Position numbers and translations under genes: made by a program. The notes under the pieces were generated by a model that made no database searches, was not told the origin of the DNA, and saw nothing but the letters and a program-made list of their open reading frames with translations. From assembly GCA_947685225.1 (NCBI GenBank), contig CANTUV010000007.1:15334501-15398500 (forward strand): a stretch of DNA of 64,000 nt, in the 5' to 3' direction. The stretch's first letter is position 1. Each line of letters begins with the position of its first letter. Shown here piece after piece: positions 11,314 through 22,885 of this stretch. This DNA comes from Garcia nutans. Its lineage: Eukaryota > Streptophyta > Magnoliopsida > Malpighiales > Euphorbiaceae.

Positions 11314-12143
11314 TCTCAGTGAAATTCTTTATAGAAGCTTGCAATGATCCAACACTAGCCTAATTCCTTTTTGACCATATTAGGAAAATCATGGGTGAGC
11401 CAGGCAGCAAGAAATCTGAATGGTTGGGAATTCTTTCTATCCTTATGAATCAAAATGGATTTGATGAGGATAGGTCGATGGTCATATTGCAACTTAGAAA
11501 GATGTTGCACAATAGTCTCAGGAAACTTAATTATCTAATATTGATTACATAAGGCCCTATCTAACTTTTGAATAAGGGTGTCTCTCCTCCAAGTCAAATT
11601 CGGGCCAACGTGGTGAACCTGCATCAAAACATTATGGTTAATAAAGTTATTAACAAGAGAATAACCTTTATTACCTCTAGTAGCTCTGCCTTATCTGTCA
11701 GAAGCATCTAGGATGGCATTGAAGTCTCCGGCCAACATCAAAGAAATAGGGAGCTACGAGTTTAAATCAGAAAGGTAGTCCCATAAGAATTTTTGCCTCT
11801 ACTTCTGTGGGCTACCATAGACCTCAGTGAAAAGGATTTTTTCCATCCCATTGTCGCAGCTAATCAAGGTATGGATGAATTGAAAATTGTTAACCAAAAT
11901 ATTCATCTTAACTTGGTTGCTCCAGAGAATCAAAATGCCTCTTGCAAAACAATTAGCCTCCATTCTATGAGAGAAATCATAACCTATTCTTTTAGTAACT
12001 TTATCCACCTTGAGCCCAAAAATGATGGGTTCAATTAACACAATAATAGAAGGTTTGTGTTTCTTAACAAATGATTATAGAACACGAGAAAAATGAGCAA
12101 TACCAACACCTTGACAATTCCAAATAAAGAATCTGAAAACCAT
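11314..12143 (-). pseudogene. LINE ORF2, AP-endonuclease domain
   Basis: The domain nicks target DNA for target-primed reverse transcription. ATG at 12,143 begins MVFRFFIWNCQGVG, matching the usual plant L1 ORF2 start. Further segments in order are VLIEPIIFG, VYGSPQ, GDFNAIL (the catalytic Asp/Asn region), GRATRG, LDRALCN and HDFPNMVKK. Several stops break the frame, for example one shortly after the start and one after VYGSPQK. It continues across the TGCCT target duplication into the RT part at 1,238. Confidence 0.85.
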
Positions 12144-12229
12144 TAGAATAAGAAATTAGTAAAAAAAAATTCAATCATTAAAGAGAAACCAAAGAAAAAC
12201 ATAAATAAAAGATTGAAGTTTAAATACTT

Positions 12230-13313
12230 ATTCTTCATCGCTCTTAAGTGGCAACATTTCCAAAAGGGATATGATCCTCATAGGCATGCCTCGGTTATTC
12301 ATCTAAACCTTCCATAAAAACTTTAATTGTGGCTTTGGAGGTACCAACATATTCATAGTTTTGCCTTAAGATTTCTCCTGGAACCCTTATTGACTTTAAT
12401 ATCGCTTGGATTTTTATTAGGAGGTTTGGAAGCTTTTTGTCTCTTATCTCTTAGAGTATAATAAACAATGTCTAAGGATCATCGACTTCTTAAATTAACA
12501 AAATCCTTTTGCTTCTCCTTATCTTTAAAAATAATTGTTGTGTGTCTATTTTAATCTAAGGTAATTTGAGCTTGTTGAGAGGATTCACCACTATTAATCT
12601 CCTTAGCCACTTGGCTGACAATTACATATGAATTAACTAGCTCATTGGAGTTTCCATTTACGTTATTATTGGTGTGGGCCTGCATGTCACTCTTCTTAGT
12701 TTTGCCACTAATATTCATTTTGTTTACCACGTCGGAGTCAACTCCTTTCCTATTTAGTTGAGAGAGATTTTTTCCTGGAAATTTGGTACCATAATATCTT
12801 CTATCATATTCTAATCAGTATCTTCTATATTTTCTTCCACAATTTCAACAATCAGATCAAATCAAGAACTTGTAGTTGACTTGCCCTTGTTACGAATATT
12901 TCCCTTATTTAATGAATTATTGCCTTTTCTGTCACCCTTTCTTCCCCGTTGAGATACCTATATACAAGGGCCAAATTTGCCTCCTACCTCCTCTACCGGC
13001 ATAGATTGATCAACAGAAGTTATACTAGTTCCTTTGATCCTAGCTGATTCTTTACTAATCTCTTTAAAGCAATGTTCCTTAAGGTGACCATAACATCCAC
13101 AAGTAAAACAAATGGTGGAGAGCCCTTCATACTCAACACATTGTATGTGCCCATCCAATAATAATAGAGACACAAGGGGTTTAGTGAGATATAAGGAAAT
13201 GTCAAGATGTGCAAATTTTCCCCTTTCCATAGCTTTAGTATTGTAATATATACGAATAACCATTCTAATCACCTTAGTAATGGATCTTAGGACAATTTTA
13301 TGATAATACTATT
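12230..13313 (-). pseudogene. LINE ORF1, C-terminal part with zinc knuckle
   Basis: ORF1 proteins bind element RNA. This part carries RGKFAHLDISLYLTKPL and a complete CCHC knuckle (CFTCGCYGHLKEHC), the signature of plant L1 ORF1 proteins with a DUF4283 domain upstream. The tail to about 12,230 is low-similarity, stop-ridden sequence. The N-terminal part lies beyond the copia insertion, at 18,675-19,376. Confidence 0.8.
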
Positions 13314-13318
13314 TAGGG

Positions 13319-13554
13319 TGTAAAATCACAGAATCTGTGCAAATGAATCAAGGAAAAAATGAGAGAGAATACAGAGAAATGAAGTATTCGAGAAGCTTCA
13401 TTCATTAGTCAAAAAGTTAAAAAGTACAGAGTAATAGCCATAAGATTGTTTATATATGTATAACATAAAGTCCAAAAATACCCTTCAAACCCAACTACAA
13501 TTACTAAACCTATTATACACTAAAAATATATACAAATAAACACATATCTCAATA
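13319..13554 (-). repeat. 3' LTR of the copia element
   Basis: The 236-bp repeat matches 18,437-18,669. Its inner end has CAATA where the other copy has CAACA, a single change at the terminus. A TATATAAA motif lies near 13,449-13,456 on the minus strand. Confidence 0.9.
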
Positions 13555-15182
13555 GCCCCCCTTGAGATGGAGGTTGGTGAGGAACCAAGCCCATCTTGGA
13601 CATCAGTAGCTCATGAGACTTAGTAGAAAGGGACTTGGTGAAAATGTCTACCAACTGTAACTTAGAGGAAACATGAGCAGTAGCAATGAATCCATCTTTC
13701 AACTTGTTCCTTACTAGATGGCAGTCAACAACTAAGTGCTTTGTCCTCTCATGGAAAATAGGATTTGCAACTATGTGAAAAGCTACCTGATTATCACATT
13801 TGAGAGGAATAGGCAACTAAATAGGTACTTGAAAATCCTGCAATAGATAGGTCAGAAATTAAAGTTCACAAACAGTAGTTTCCATACTGTGATATTCAGC
13901 TTCAGCTGAACTTCTAGCAATAGTAGCCTGCTTTTTTATTTTTCAGGATATAAGGAAAGATCCTAGAAAAACACAATACCCACTAATAGATTTTCTCGAA
14001 ATAGTACAAGACCCCCAATCAGCATCAAAATAAAGCCTCCAATTGGAGAGAGCAGCCAGCAGGGAAGAAAAGACCATAGAAGTAGTATGCTTAAGATATC
14101 TTGCAATATGAACAACAACATCCCAATGCGACTTCCTAGGGCTACTCATGTACTAACTTAACTGTTGAGTGAAGTAAGATCAGGTCTAATGAGGTTAAGA
14201 TATAGCAATCTGCCAATTAATCTCCTAAACCTATCTGGTTCAGGAAAAGCCTCAGAAGAATCATCATGAATCTTAAAACTAGCAAGCAATGGTATTATAG
14301 CAAGCTTTGAATCAATAAGACCAGTATCCTCAATCAAATCTAGAACATATTTGCTCTGATTGAGATACAAACCTGAAAAAGTTCTATAAATCTCAATTCC
14401 TAAAAAATATTTAGCTAAACCCAGATCTTTAATGGTAAAAGCCTCATGCAAAGTAGTTTTCACAACAGTGATTTCATTAACATTTGTTTTAGTCAATAAT
14501 AAATCATCCACATAAACCAGTAAAGTCATAAATTTTTGTCCTATAATTTAGTAAACAAGCAAGTTTCATGAACAAATTGAACAAAACCCAGAGAATGTAG
14601 TTTATTTGTCAGTTCCAAATTCCACTGTCAAGAGGGCTATTTGAGGCCATAAAGAGACCTTTTAAGCTTGCAAACCCAGTGAGGAGAAGGGACATTATAA
14701 CCAGCAGGTGGTTGCATAAAAACTTCCACATCTAAAGAACTATGGAGAAATTCATTATTGATATCAAGTTGAAAAATAGGCCACTGTTTAGCAGAAGCAA
14801 TAACCAAGAAGAGCCTAACTGTAACTAGTTTAGCCATAGGAGAAAAACTATCATGAAAGTCTATCCCCTCAATTTGATTAAACCCTTTGTCTACTAGTCT
14901 AGCTTTATATCTATCCACTGTCCCATCAGGCTTAAATTTAACCTCGTAGACCCACTTGCAACCAATAGATTTCTTACCAAGTGGTAAAGGAATTAATTCC
15001 CAGATCTGATTTTGTTCTAGAGCAATAATTTCTTTATTCATAGCCTCTACCCAACAAGGATTAGACTTAGCCTGAGTATATGTAGTAGGCTCCTTAAAAG
15101 TGGGTATATTAGCCATAAAATCAATATGATTATTAATTAAGTACTGGAAGACAGACGAAGGAAAAGGAACTAGACCATACAA
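13520..15182 (-). pseudogene. pol: Copia reverse transcriptase and RNase H
   Basis: The RT (RVT_2 type) spans about 15,182-14,158. It begins with an EPTTYTQAKSNPCWVEAM-like lead-in, then WVYEVKFKPDGTVDRYKARL, the motif A region QLDINNEFLH, and LLVYVDDLLL with the YVDD active site. RNase H (14,149-13,520) has YFDADWGSCTISRKSISGYC and, after a stop, the SSAEAEYHSME and CDNQVAFHIVANP segments typical of copia. Stops or frameshifts occur near 14,635, 14,155, 13,942 and 13,817. Confidence 0.9.
13555..13570 (-). promoter_or_regulatory. Polypurine tract of the copia element
   Basis: The minus strand reads CCATCTCAAGGGGGGC directly before the 3' LTR; it would prime plus-strand DNA synthesis. It overlaps the end of the RNase H reading frame (HQPPSQGGLL). 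Confidence 0.8.
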
Positions 15183-15308
15183 AGATTCAGATTAACTTAT
15201 AGACGGAGAATTTTGAACATAAGATACAAACTGATCAAGCCATTTAGGCTTAGCTCTAACTCTCGTACTATGTCTAGAATGAATAGGAACAGAAGTTGAA
15301 GTAACTGC

Positions 15309-16680
15309 TTATTGTGGTAGAGTAGAAGAAGAAGAAAGAGGAGGAGGAGGAGGAGAAGAAGAAGAAGGAGGAGGAGGAGGAGGAGGAGAAGGAGGAGAAG
15401 AATTTGATGTACTTAATACAAGAACAATAGTATCAGAAACAAATGGTGCATCAGAAGAAACAATAGGTAATACTGGTGCAGTAGAAGAAGAAACAAAAGA
15501 ATGATGAAATGGAAAAATATTTTCATAAAATGTGACATCTCTAGAAATCAACACAGGCTGAGATTCAAGATTAAACAATTTGTATGCTTTTCGTCCATAT
15601 GCATACCCCAAAAAAGCACATTTAAAGGCTCTTGGGGCCAATTTATCTTTATGAGGTATAGTGTCAGAAGCATAACAAAGACACCGAAAGGTTCTTAAGA
15701 TACTATAATCAGGAGGTTTATTGTGAAAAATGAAATAAGGTGTTTGCCAATTTAGAACAGGGGTAGGAAGTTTGTTTATTATATTAATAGTCAAAATAGC
15801 TTCAGCCCAAAAACACTTAGGCAAACTAGACTGGAACATTAAGGCTCTAGCTATTTCAAGTAGATGTTTATGTTTTCTCTCAACCACCCCATTTTGTTGA
15901 GGTTTGTCAGGAGTTGTTTTTGATGAATCACACCCAATGAATTAAAAAAATGAAGACATTTAGTATTAACAAATTCTAGACCATTATCAGTATGAATTTG
16001 TTTAATTTGAGTATCAAATTGAGTGGAAATAAGAGAAAAAAAAATTATGAAGTTGAGAGGAGGTTTGAGATTTTTATTCTAAAAAAAATGTCCAAGTGGC
16101 CCTACTATAGTCATCTACTATAGTAAGAAAATATTGTGCTCCTGAAACAGAAGCAGTAAAGTAAGAACCCCACAAGTCAACATGAATTAACTCAAAAGAT
16201 TTAGAAGTTTGAGAAGCACTATTGGGAAAATGTAATACGTGTTGTTTAGACAAAGGTCAAATATCACACTGATGGTTATCATTGTTAACTGTATACACAG
16301 AAGAAGGTAAATTTTGAATTTTATTATAAGAAGTATGCCCCAACCTTTTATGTAACAAACCATAAGGAATAGCATATTTATTCATATGTCCAGCAGTACA
16401 AACAAAAGAATTCAAGTCCTCAAGAAAATTGGAACACAAACCAGCAGGAGCATAACAACTTAAATAGAGTCTAGAAGAAAGCTGGATTTATTTAATATAT
16501 ACAAACCAGCATGATGTTTGCCCACAACAATGTCTTCCTTATTCAAGTGGTCCTAAAAGAGATAATGAGTTTGAAAGAAAATGACCTCAATATTCATGTC
16601 TTGAGTAAGTTTACTAACTGACAACAAATTAAATTTGAAACTAGGGACTAACATCACATTATGCAAAGACATTTTAGAAT
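15309..16680 (-). pseudogene. pol: Copia integrase
   Basis: The pre-integrase zinc-binding region is recognisable around 16,439-16,187 (KRLGHTSYNKIQNLP). The catalytic core is badly broken by frameshifts, but the Glu-containing motif QQNGVVERKHKHLLE is clear near 15,890. The C-terminal part follows with KCFWAEAI, HKDKLAPRAFKCAFLGYAYG and YKLFNLES. The reading ends in a long Ser/Pro tract from a GA-rich repeat (15,310-15,410). Between this and the protease (16,440-16,725) only weak frames are seen. Confidence 0.8.
15310..15410. repeat. GAAGAAG/GGAGGA low-complexity tract
   Basis: This purine-rich simple repeat encodes the Ser/Pro run between integrase and RT of the copia element. Such linkers vary in length by slippage. 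Confidence 0.8.
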
Positions 16681-16725
16681 GAAAGAAAATAGGACCCAAT
16701 GTGTTTAACTAACACAATAGACTTA

Positions 16726-16926
16726 TCAGGTAAAGGAAGCAAGTTCAAGAGAGATAAGACCATTCATGTACTTAGAACTAGAACACATATGATTAGTAGC
16801 ACCGGAATCTATTATCCAAAAAATGTCATCAAGGACACCTGATATACTCAGACTAAGAAGATTTATATTACCTACAAAATTGGTAAAAGTCATGTAGGCA
16901 TTATCAGCAATAGCTTTGCCCCTCAA
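16726..16926 (-). pseudogene. pol: Copia aspartic protease
   Basis: WIIDSGATNHMC contains the D-S-G-A active site of copia protease, which matures the polyprotein. Only about 66 residues remain open; the flanks are frameshifted. Confidence 0.8.
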
Positions 16927-17115
16927 GAATGTTTGTACTTATTTTTCAACTAGTGATGTAATATTAGCAGACCAATATGTAATATTACCAGACCAATCAA
17001 GTTGATGTGATGACTTAATAAGAGGTACAGGACTTGTCTCTTTATTAGAAGTATGAGCATCCTGAGCCACAAGCTTAGTAGATCCTTTAATTCTAGACCT
17101 CTTATCATTCCACCA

Positions 17116-18022
17116 CTAAGGGAACCCAATCAGTTTAAAATAATTCTCTTTGTCATGACCCTTCAAATGACAATAGGTACATTGTCTTTCAGTCTTAAAC
17201 TGACCTCTCCTAAAAGTATCTCCAGCATTATTATCTCTATTAGACCCCTTAGTAAAATACTTCCCTTTCATAGCCATAGCACTAGCATCAACATTATCAA
17301 CAAAACTACCATGCACTTCCCTTTGCTTCTCAACTCTCAACACCATTGAGTAAGCCTTGGTAATTAATGGTAATGGTTCCAGCAAAAGAATTTGATTCCT
17401 CACATGATCATACTGATCATTAAGGCCCATTAAAAATGGCATTAGCTTGTTTAGATTATTAAAATCTAATACTTCTCTTCCAGTAACACAAGTACACTTA
17501 GGAGTTTGTACTAAACAAGCAAATTCATCCCATAGTTTCTTAAGTTTTGTAAAATATGCAGTAACAAACAAGCTCTCCTGAGAAATTAAAGAAATTTCTC
17601 GTTGTACTCTATATATCATTGGTCCATTACTCTCACCGAACCTATTTGCTAACTCATCCCAGAGTTCTTTAGAATCATCAACATAAATGAAAGTCTCAAT
17701 AAGGTCTTTCAAAATAGAGTTCAATAACCAAGATGTAACCATACAGTCAACCCTCTTCCACTTGGTATATCCATCACTATCTTTATCAGGTTTGACACAG
17801 GGCCTGTCAATAAACCCTAACTTCGTTTTAGCCCCAAAAGCAATCTTCATCGCCGACTCCATGCAAAAAAATTATGTTCAAAAAGTAGAATACTTACCAA
17901 GATCATACCAGGATGATTAGATGTCTACAAATGTAGTGGATCGCTAAAATCATGATTGTACTGATTAGCCATCCGCTGTGGATGCACAGTTGCATCATAT
18001 GTCTCACCCTTTGTGGTTGTCA
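17116..18022 (-). pseudogene. gag: Copia gag
   Basis: The probable start is ATG at about 18,022 (MTTTKGETYDATVHP), followed by a DPLHL segment then a stop. A one-base loss near 17,860 moves the frame to the long open part (17,862-17,116). This has a UBN2/gag-type domain with GFIDRPCVKPD, WDELANRFGESNGP, LFVTAYFTKLKKLWDEF and YDHVRNQIL. It ends in a CCHC-type knuckle CTYCHLKGHDKENY, whose last Cys is Tyr. Confidence 0.85.
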
Positions 18023-18424
18023 TGTTACAAGAAATCAATTAGGTTAAAGTGTTTAAGATGAATGAAGAAATCAAACACGATAAGAGAGTTACAAGATTGT
18101 TAAGAAACACGATCAACATGATCCAAAAAAAATAAAAGAACAACAGATCAAAAAATACAAATTGTACTAAATCAGATCGAAAGAAATGAACTAAATCAAC
18201 ATGATCTAAATCAGATCGAAAAACAACATGATCTAAATCATATTGGAAGAAATGAATCAACAAGAAACACAAATCTTACCAAATAGAACTAAATCTAGAG
18301 ATCAAATGAACGACGATTCCAAAATTAGGTTTTTCAGAAAAAAAAAAAACTACAAAAGAAATGAAAATCGACGCAAAGAATTGCAAAAAAAATAATGAAA
18401 AACAAGATGAGCAACACATGAATT

Positions 18425-18436
18425 TCTCTGATGCCA
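18425..18436 (-). promoter_or_regulatory. Primer binding site of the copia element
   Basis: The minus strand reads TGGCATCAGAGA directly after the 5' LTR. It resembles the initiator-Met tRNA site TGGTATCAGAGC with changes. Confidence 0.65.
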
Positions 18437-18669
18437 TGTAAAATCATAAAATTTGTGCAAATGAATTAAGGAAAAAATGAGAGATAACACAGAGAAATGA
18501 AGTATCCAAAAAGCTTCATTCATCAGTCAAAAGTTAAAAAGTACAAAGTAATAGCCATAAGATTATTTATATATGTACAACATAAAGTCCAAAATACCTT
18601 TCAAAACTAACTAGAATTAATAAACCTATCATACAATAAAAATATATACAAATAAACACAATCTCAACA
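18437..18669 (-). repeat. 5' LTR of the copia element
   Basis: This 233-bp repeat pairs with 13,319-13,554; its outer end CAACA abuts TAGGG. A TATATAAA motif lies at 18,566-18,573 on the minus strand. Confidence 0.9.
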
Positions 18670-18674
18670 TAGGG

Positions 18675-19376
18675 ACACCAAGAAACCTCACTCAAGCCAC
18701 CACCGAAGCAATGTTAGTATTATTAGCAGAGAACGTTAGCGTCCATGTTTGTACAATTAAGTAATGACCATAGATGACTTGTGGACCACCACAGAGAGCA
18801 TGCATGTAGTCCTCTGATGAATTAAATTTCACAGGATAATAATCATTATCTAGATCAATGAGTTAGAAGGCACTGGTTGACATCCACAGAAGCTAGAGCC
18901 TCCTAAGAAGAACCCTATAACTGACTAATCTTCCCAATAGATGTAGAACTACATATCTCTTCATGGATTGGTTAATGTAATTATGAACTCTATTAGAGAA
19001 GGACACCATATGTAGACCATTCTCTATTTTGATAATTACATCTTCCTAATCCCAAAATCTTCAGCCTTCTTTTCAGAATGCTTGGTATTTGTAAGTTTGT
19101 CTCTAAAAGAGACGACCTTCCACTCCCAGATTCCATTTGTATGCGTGGTAATCAATTTTTTCCCAGTATTTTCATTATCTCCTATAGAGTTAGACATTCC
19201 CATGTCACTATCATCATTCTTTCCTTCCTCATTGTCATAATCAAGAAAATCCTCTCTTTAGAGATATAATCAGAATTATCATCCTTTATTTTAACTTTCT
19301 TTGTTGATCGGTTGTCATCTGAGCATGGAGGAGCTTCACCCTTTTTGTTGAGAGCAACATCATAGATCTTCATCAT
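18675..19376 (-). pseudogene. LINE ORF1, N-terminal DUF4283 part
   Basis: The N-terminus has NRSTKKVKIKDD, a common opening of plant L1 ORF1. The DUF4283 region follows, with segments LIDLDNDYYPVKFNSSEDY, ALCGGPQVIYGHYLIVQTW and VAWVRFLGVPM. Stops and frameshifts interrupt it. It continues across the copia target duplication TAGGG into 13,313. Confidence 0.75.
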
Positions 19377-19566
19377 CCAATAGTTAGTTTGGTTTGATTT
19401 GATTTTGCTTAGTTATTTTAAAATGTGATTCCATTATTATTTGAAAAAAATAAACTTTTAGTTAAAAATTTGATGCTCTTAAATAAATGTTGACTCCTAC
19501 TAATAATTTTTTAGTTTTTTTTTTTTTGCTTATATGGTATCCAGAAAGTTAGCTTTATAAGGTAGA

Positions 19567-20071
19567 TGATAAGACCATATTTTGCATATAATTTTATGAT
19601 TATTCTAGTTGTATTTTTATTATTATCAATTGAATTTGATCAATTTTTGTTGTGAAAGCTAGAATATTCATCATTTCAAGTATAAAGTTACAAGTATGAA
19701 GAAATAACTTATTTTGGCTAAAAATCATAGAAAATTGAAGAAAAAAAATATTCCAAAACAAGCTCAAAAATGGAAGAAAATAAATTTACATGGTCGTATA
19801 AATCATGATACATGATTTTGAACTTGAAAATGGAATTAAAGATGAGAAATCAAGAGGTCCAGATTCATTTTGAATCCCAAGGCCATGGCTGTCAAAAAGC
19901 CATGGCCATGGGATTTGATTTGAAGCTGTCCAAATTTTCAATGACAGAAATTGAAAGAGCAGAAGCATATTAAAAGCTAAGACCGTGGGACTAAAAGCCA
20001 CGACCGTGGCATTGATTTTGGTTTTGTTTAGAAGAGATTTTGCATATTTCAGAAGCAAATCAAAAGCTACG
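19567..20071 (+). repeat. Athila-like 5' LTR, first part
   Basis: It starts TGATAAGACC and ends in the target duplication ctacg (20,067-20,071) at the Tat B insertion. It contains palindromes gccatggctgtc, gccatggccatggg and gccacgaccgtggc near 19,880-20,012. Confidence 0.8.
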
Positions 20072-22284
20072 TGTGAGCGAGGATTTTTGCCCCCACCCCG
20101 ATGGAATGGATCTTGCGATTTCTGCACTGTTTAGGCTCGGGACTTTAGAGAACACAGGCCTAAGCCCAGAGAAAATGCAGTCACCACCCGGATAGGCTGA
20201 GAAAAAGAAAGGGGTGGATGACTCGATTCCTAAGGAATTCCCAACCCTCTAATGAGTTTGAAAAGTTGGGTACGTATAGGGAAGGTGAGAAATGGCCCAG
20301 AACCCCCACAATGCCCGGTTCATTGGAACCGGCCTACTTTGCAGGTCTTAATATTATAAAATTCTTAAGTATAACAATATTATCCATATTACATGCAACA
20401 ATTAAAATAAAGCTTCATTATATTAAGATAAAAGCAATGTCCAAACAAAGCAAATAATTGGACACCCATCCGAGGATGGAAATATGTCCTTATATCGTTC
20501 ATGTCTAAACTAAATAGGACACCCACCAAAAGGTGAAAACATGTCCTTTACATTGGTCCAAAATATAAAAGCAATTTAAATTACATAGAAACTAATTAAT
20601 GAGGTACCCACAAAGTGGAAACATATCTTTTACAACATTTGGAAATCAAGATAAATCGATAAAAGTAAATAACCATTCATAATAAATAAATCATTCATCG
20701 AAGATATCAAGCATCAATCAAAATATATAATAAACATTCATCCAATTTAAATAAAATAGTAAACATATTAACTTTAGGTATTCATGCATTAATTAGGGTT
20801 TCTAGGATTTTATGTTCAATAACTAGGGTTTTGCATAAGCTAGTTTAATTTGTGGAGAAATATTTTAAAGTAATAACATAGCTACTGGATATTTAAAAGA
20901 TTTAAGGTTTTGGATGTTTTTATGAAGATAATGTTACTGTGATTTTAAAAAGTAGGTTTAGTTAAGGTTTTAAGCAAACATCATAAAATTAGGGTTTTTT
21001 TAAGACACTGGGGTTTATAATTTTAAAAGATTGAGTTTTAGGTTCACTGAATTATGGTTTTAGGTGTTGATGAACTTGTTATAAAGTTTTGATGTTTTAA
21101 AAATTAGGGTTTAGGAAAACTAGAGTTTACTGAATGGGAAAAATTAGGGTTTTTGATATTTTGGAAAACATATTTGATCTTAAGGTTTAAGAAAACAGTT
21201 TAGAGTTTTATAGAAATAATTAAGATTAAAGTTTTTAGAAACTGTAAAGAAGATTAGGGTTTGGAGAATTAAGAAGACATTTGGAAATTTTGGACAAAAA
21301 TTTAGAGTTTAGATGATTAAGAAAATATTTCGGAGAAAAACAATTTAGGGATTTTAAAGTTTTGGAAACAGAAAAATGATTTAGTGTTTTTAAAGTTTTA
21401 GAAACAGAAGGATGATTTAGAGTTTTTGAAGTTTTTAGTTTTTATAAAAAATGGAAGTGGAGTTTTGAAAACCAACTGATTAATGTATTAACTAAAGTAA
21501 ACAAGTGAAGTTATTGAAACAAAGATTAAATTACTACATATTCTTATTAATCAAAGAAAACGAAGCTACTGTGAATATATAATTTATGATTAGAGATCAA
21601 ACCTGCTTAGTTGGTTCCACCAAAACTGATTTCTGGATGAACAATAATAAAGGCAATGTTGCTACCTTTGATGGATTGATGATTGCTTCTTGTTGCTAAT
21701 GTCTCTTACTCCTAGGGTTTTCTTTTTGGCCGATAGAATTTTTTTATCTTCGATCTAGTAAAATAATTTTCTTCCCCTACTTCTAGGGTTTTAATTTGGT
21801 ATTTATAGGAAAAATTATAAACCTACTTCTAATTGTCTAAAGAAACTAAAACTAATTAGGAAAAGAAACCAAAACCAAATAGAATTTGGTTTCGAAAAAA
21901 ACTGCGTTGGAAAATTGCGCTGGCAAAAAAACTGCTGCGGGCGAAATTGCGAGCGCTGGCTGGGAATTGCTGCAGGCGGACGCCAATTAGCCGTAGGAAT
22001 TTCCTGCGGCGAATTGGCCTGCAGGAAATTCCTGCGCGCGATTTGGACCAAGCCGATCCACTTTCGGCGATGAGATTTTTTGTCCCTGATTTTTTCGTCG
22101 CTGATTTTTATTTATTTATTTATTTTTAACTTTACTCAAATTATCTTTTTTATTTTTAATAAAAATTATAAATAATAAATAATAAATACTAAAATAGATA
22201 TTATTTGATTAAAATACCACAAATTATTTTGGACTATATAAAAAGAAATATAGACCAGACTGGGTCAAAAATTAAGAGTCTACA
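20072..22284 (-). repeat. 3' LTR of Tat B
   Basis: The 2,213-bp repeat pairs with 58,694-60,782. Termini are TGTGAGCG and TCTACA. It holds a TATA box on the minus strand (21,800-21,808), telobox-rich stretches, and a GC-rich patch (21,900-22,060) with a perfect 13-bp inverted repeat (21,995-22,007 with 22,021-22,033). Confidence 0.9.
21995..22033. repeat. 13-bp perfect inverted repeat in the Tat B 3' LTR
   Basis: Arms aggaatttcctgc and gcaggaaattcct are separated by 13 bases. The position is upstream of the TATA box in the sense of the element, within a GC-rich patch. It could form a hairpin or be a dimeric factor site. Confidence 0.75.
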
Positions 22285-22300
22285 GTTTGCCCCCTTCTTG
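22285..22300 (-). promoter_or_regulatory. Polypurine tract of Tat B
   Basis: The minus strand reads CAAGAAGGGGGCAAAC directly before the 3' LTR start TGTAGAC. The same motif flanks fragment G at 27,398. Confidence 0.85.
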
Positions 22301-22359
22301 AACGATCTGGGACTACCGCAAAAGAGAGTAAAAACCAATAAGACTTAATTTTTTTGAGA

Positions 22360-22885
22360 TGGTTTAGGTTTTGGGTTCTGGACCCGGTACGAATTCTGGA
22401 CTCGAAAAAGACTTGGGTTCTAGACCCGGGATGGTTTAGGTTCTGAACCCAGTTCAAGTTCTGGACTAAAAAAAGACTTGGGTTCTGAACCTGGGATGGT
22501 TTGTGGATTTGGTTTGAGTTCTAGACTCAGAAAAGACTTGGGTTCTGGACCCGGCTTGAGTTCTAGACTCAGAAAAGACTTGGGTTTTGGATTTAAGAGG
22601 GAATTTAGGTTCTGGACCTAAGCTAAGTTCTGGACTTAAGGGTAATTTGGGTTCTGGACCTAAGCTAAGTTCTGAACTTAAGGGTAATTTGGGTTCTGGA
22701 CCTGAGCTAAGTTCTGGACTTAAGAGTAATTAGGGTTCTGGACCCGAGCTAAGTTCTGGACTTAAGAATAATTAGAGTTCTGGACCCAAGCTAAGTTCTG
22801 AACTTAAGAGGGATTAGGGTTCTGGACCCGAGCTAAGTTCTGGACTTAAGATGAAATTTAGGTTCTGGACCTAAGCTAAGAGAGA
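22360..22885. repeat. Tandem repeat array next to the Tat B polypurine tract
   Basis: The array has about fifteen imperfect units of roughly 34 bp built on gggttctggaccygagctaag and ttctggacttaag. Earlier units are more divergent. It lies between the 3' polypurine tract and the antisense gene. Tat elements are known to carry tandem repeats here. Confidence 0.85.

Larger units (their letters stand above)
13319..18669 (-). mobile_element. Ty1/copia element inserted in LINE ORF1
   Basis: The element is 5.35 kb, with short LTRs (13,319-13,554 and 18,437-18,669) ending TGTAAAATC...CAACA and perfect target duplication TAGGG. Gene order on the minus strand is gag, protease, integrase, RT, RNase H, the copia order. 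The two LTRs differ at a number of positions, and several stops and frameshifts occur in the genes, so it is an old, inactive copy. The lineage within copia is not assigned. Confidence 0.9.
1..19380 (-). mobile_element. L1-type LINE, degenerate, interrupted by two LTR insertions
   Basis: This is a non-LTR retrotransposon read right to left: ORF1 start near 19,376, ORF1 zinc knuckle near 13.1 kb, ORF2 endonuclease from 12,143, and RT from 1,238 to the left edge. The pieces join in sense once two insertions are taken out: a copia element with duplicated target TAGGG (13,314-13,318 and 18,670-18,674) and a solo LTR with duplicated target TGCCT (1,234-1,238 and 11,309-11,313). Across the second join the endonuclease-RT linker reads straight through. 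Stops and frameshifts are common, so the copy is dead. The 3' end and poly(A) lie outside the window; the 5' end is unclear between 19,380 and the Athila LTR at 19,567. It is probably the oldest element in the left block, because everything else there sits inside it. Confidence 0.85.
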
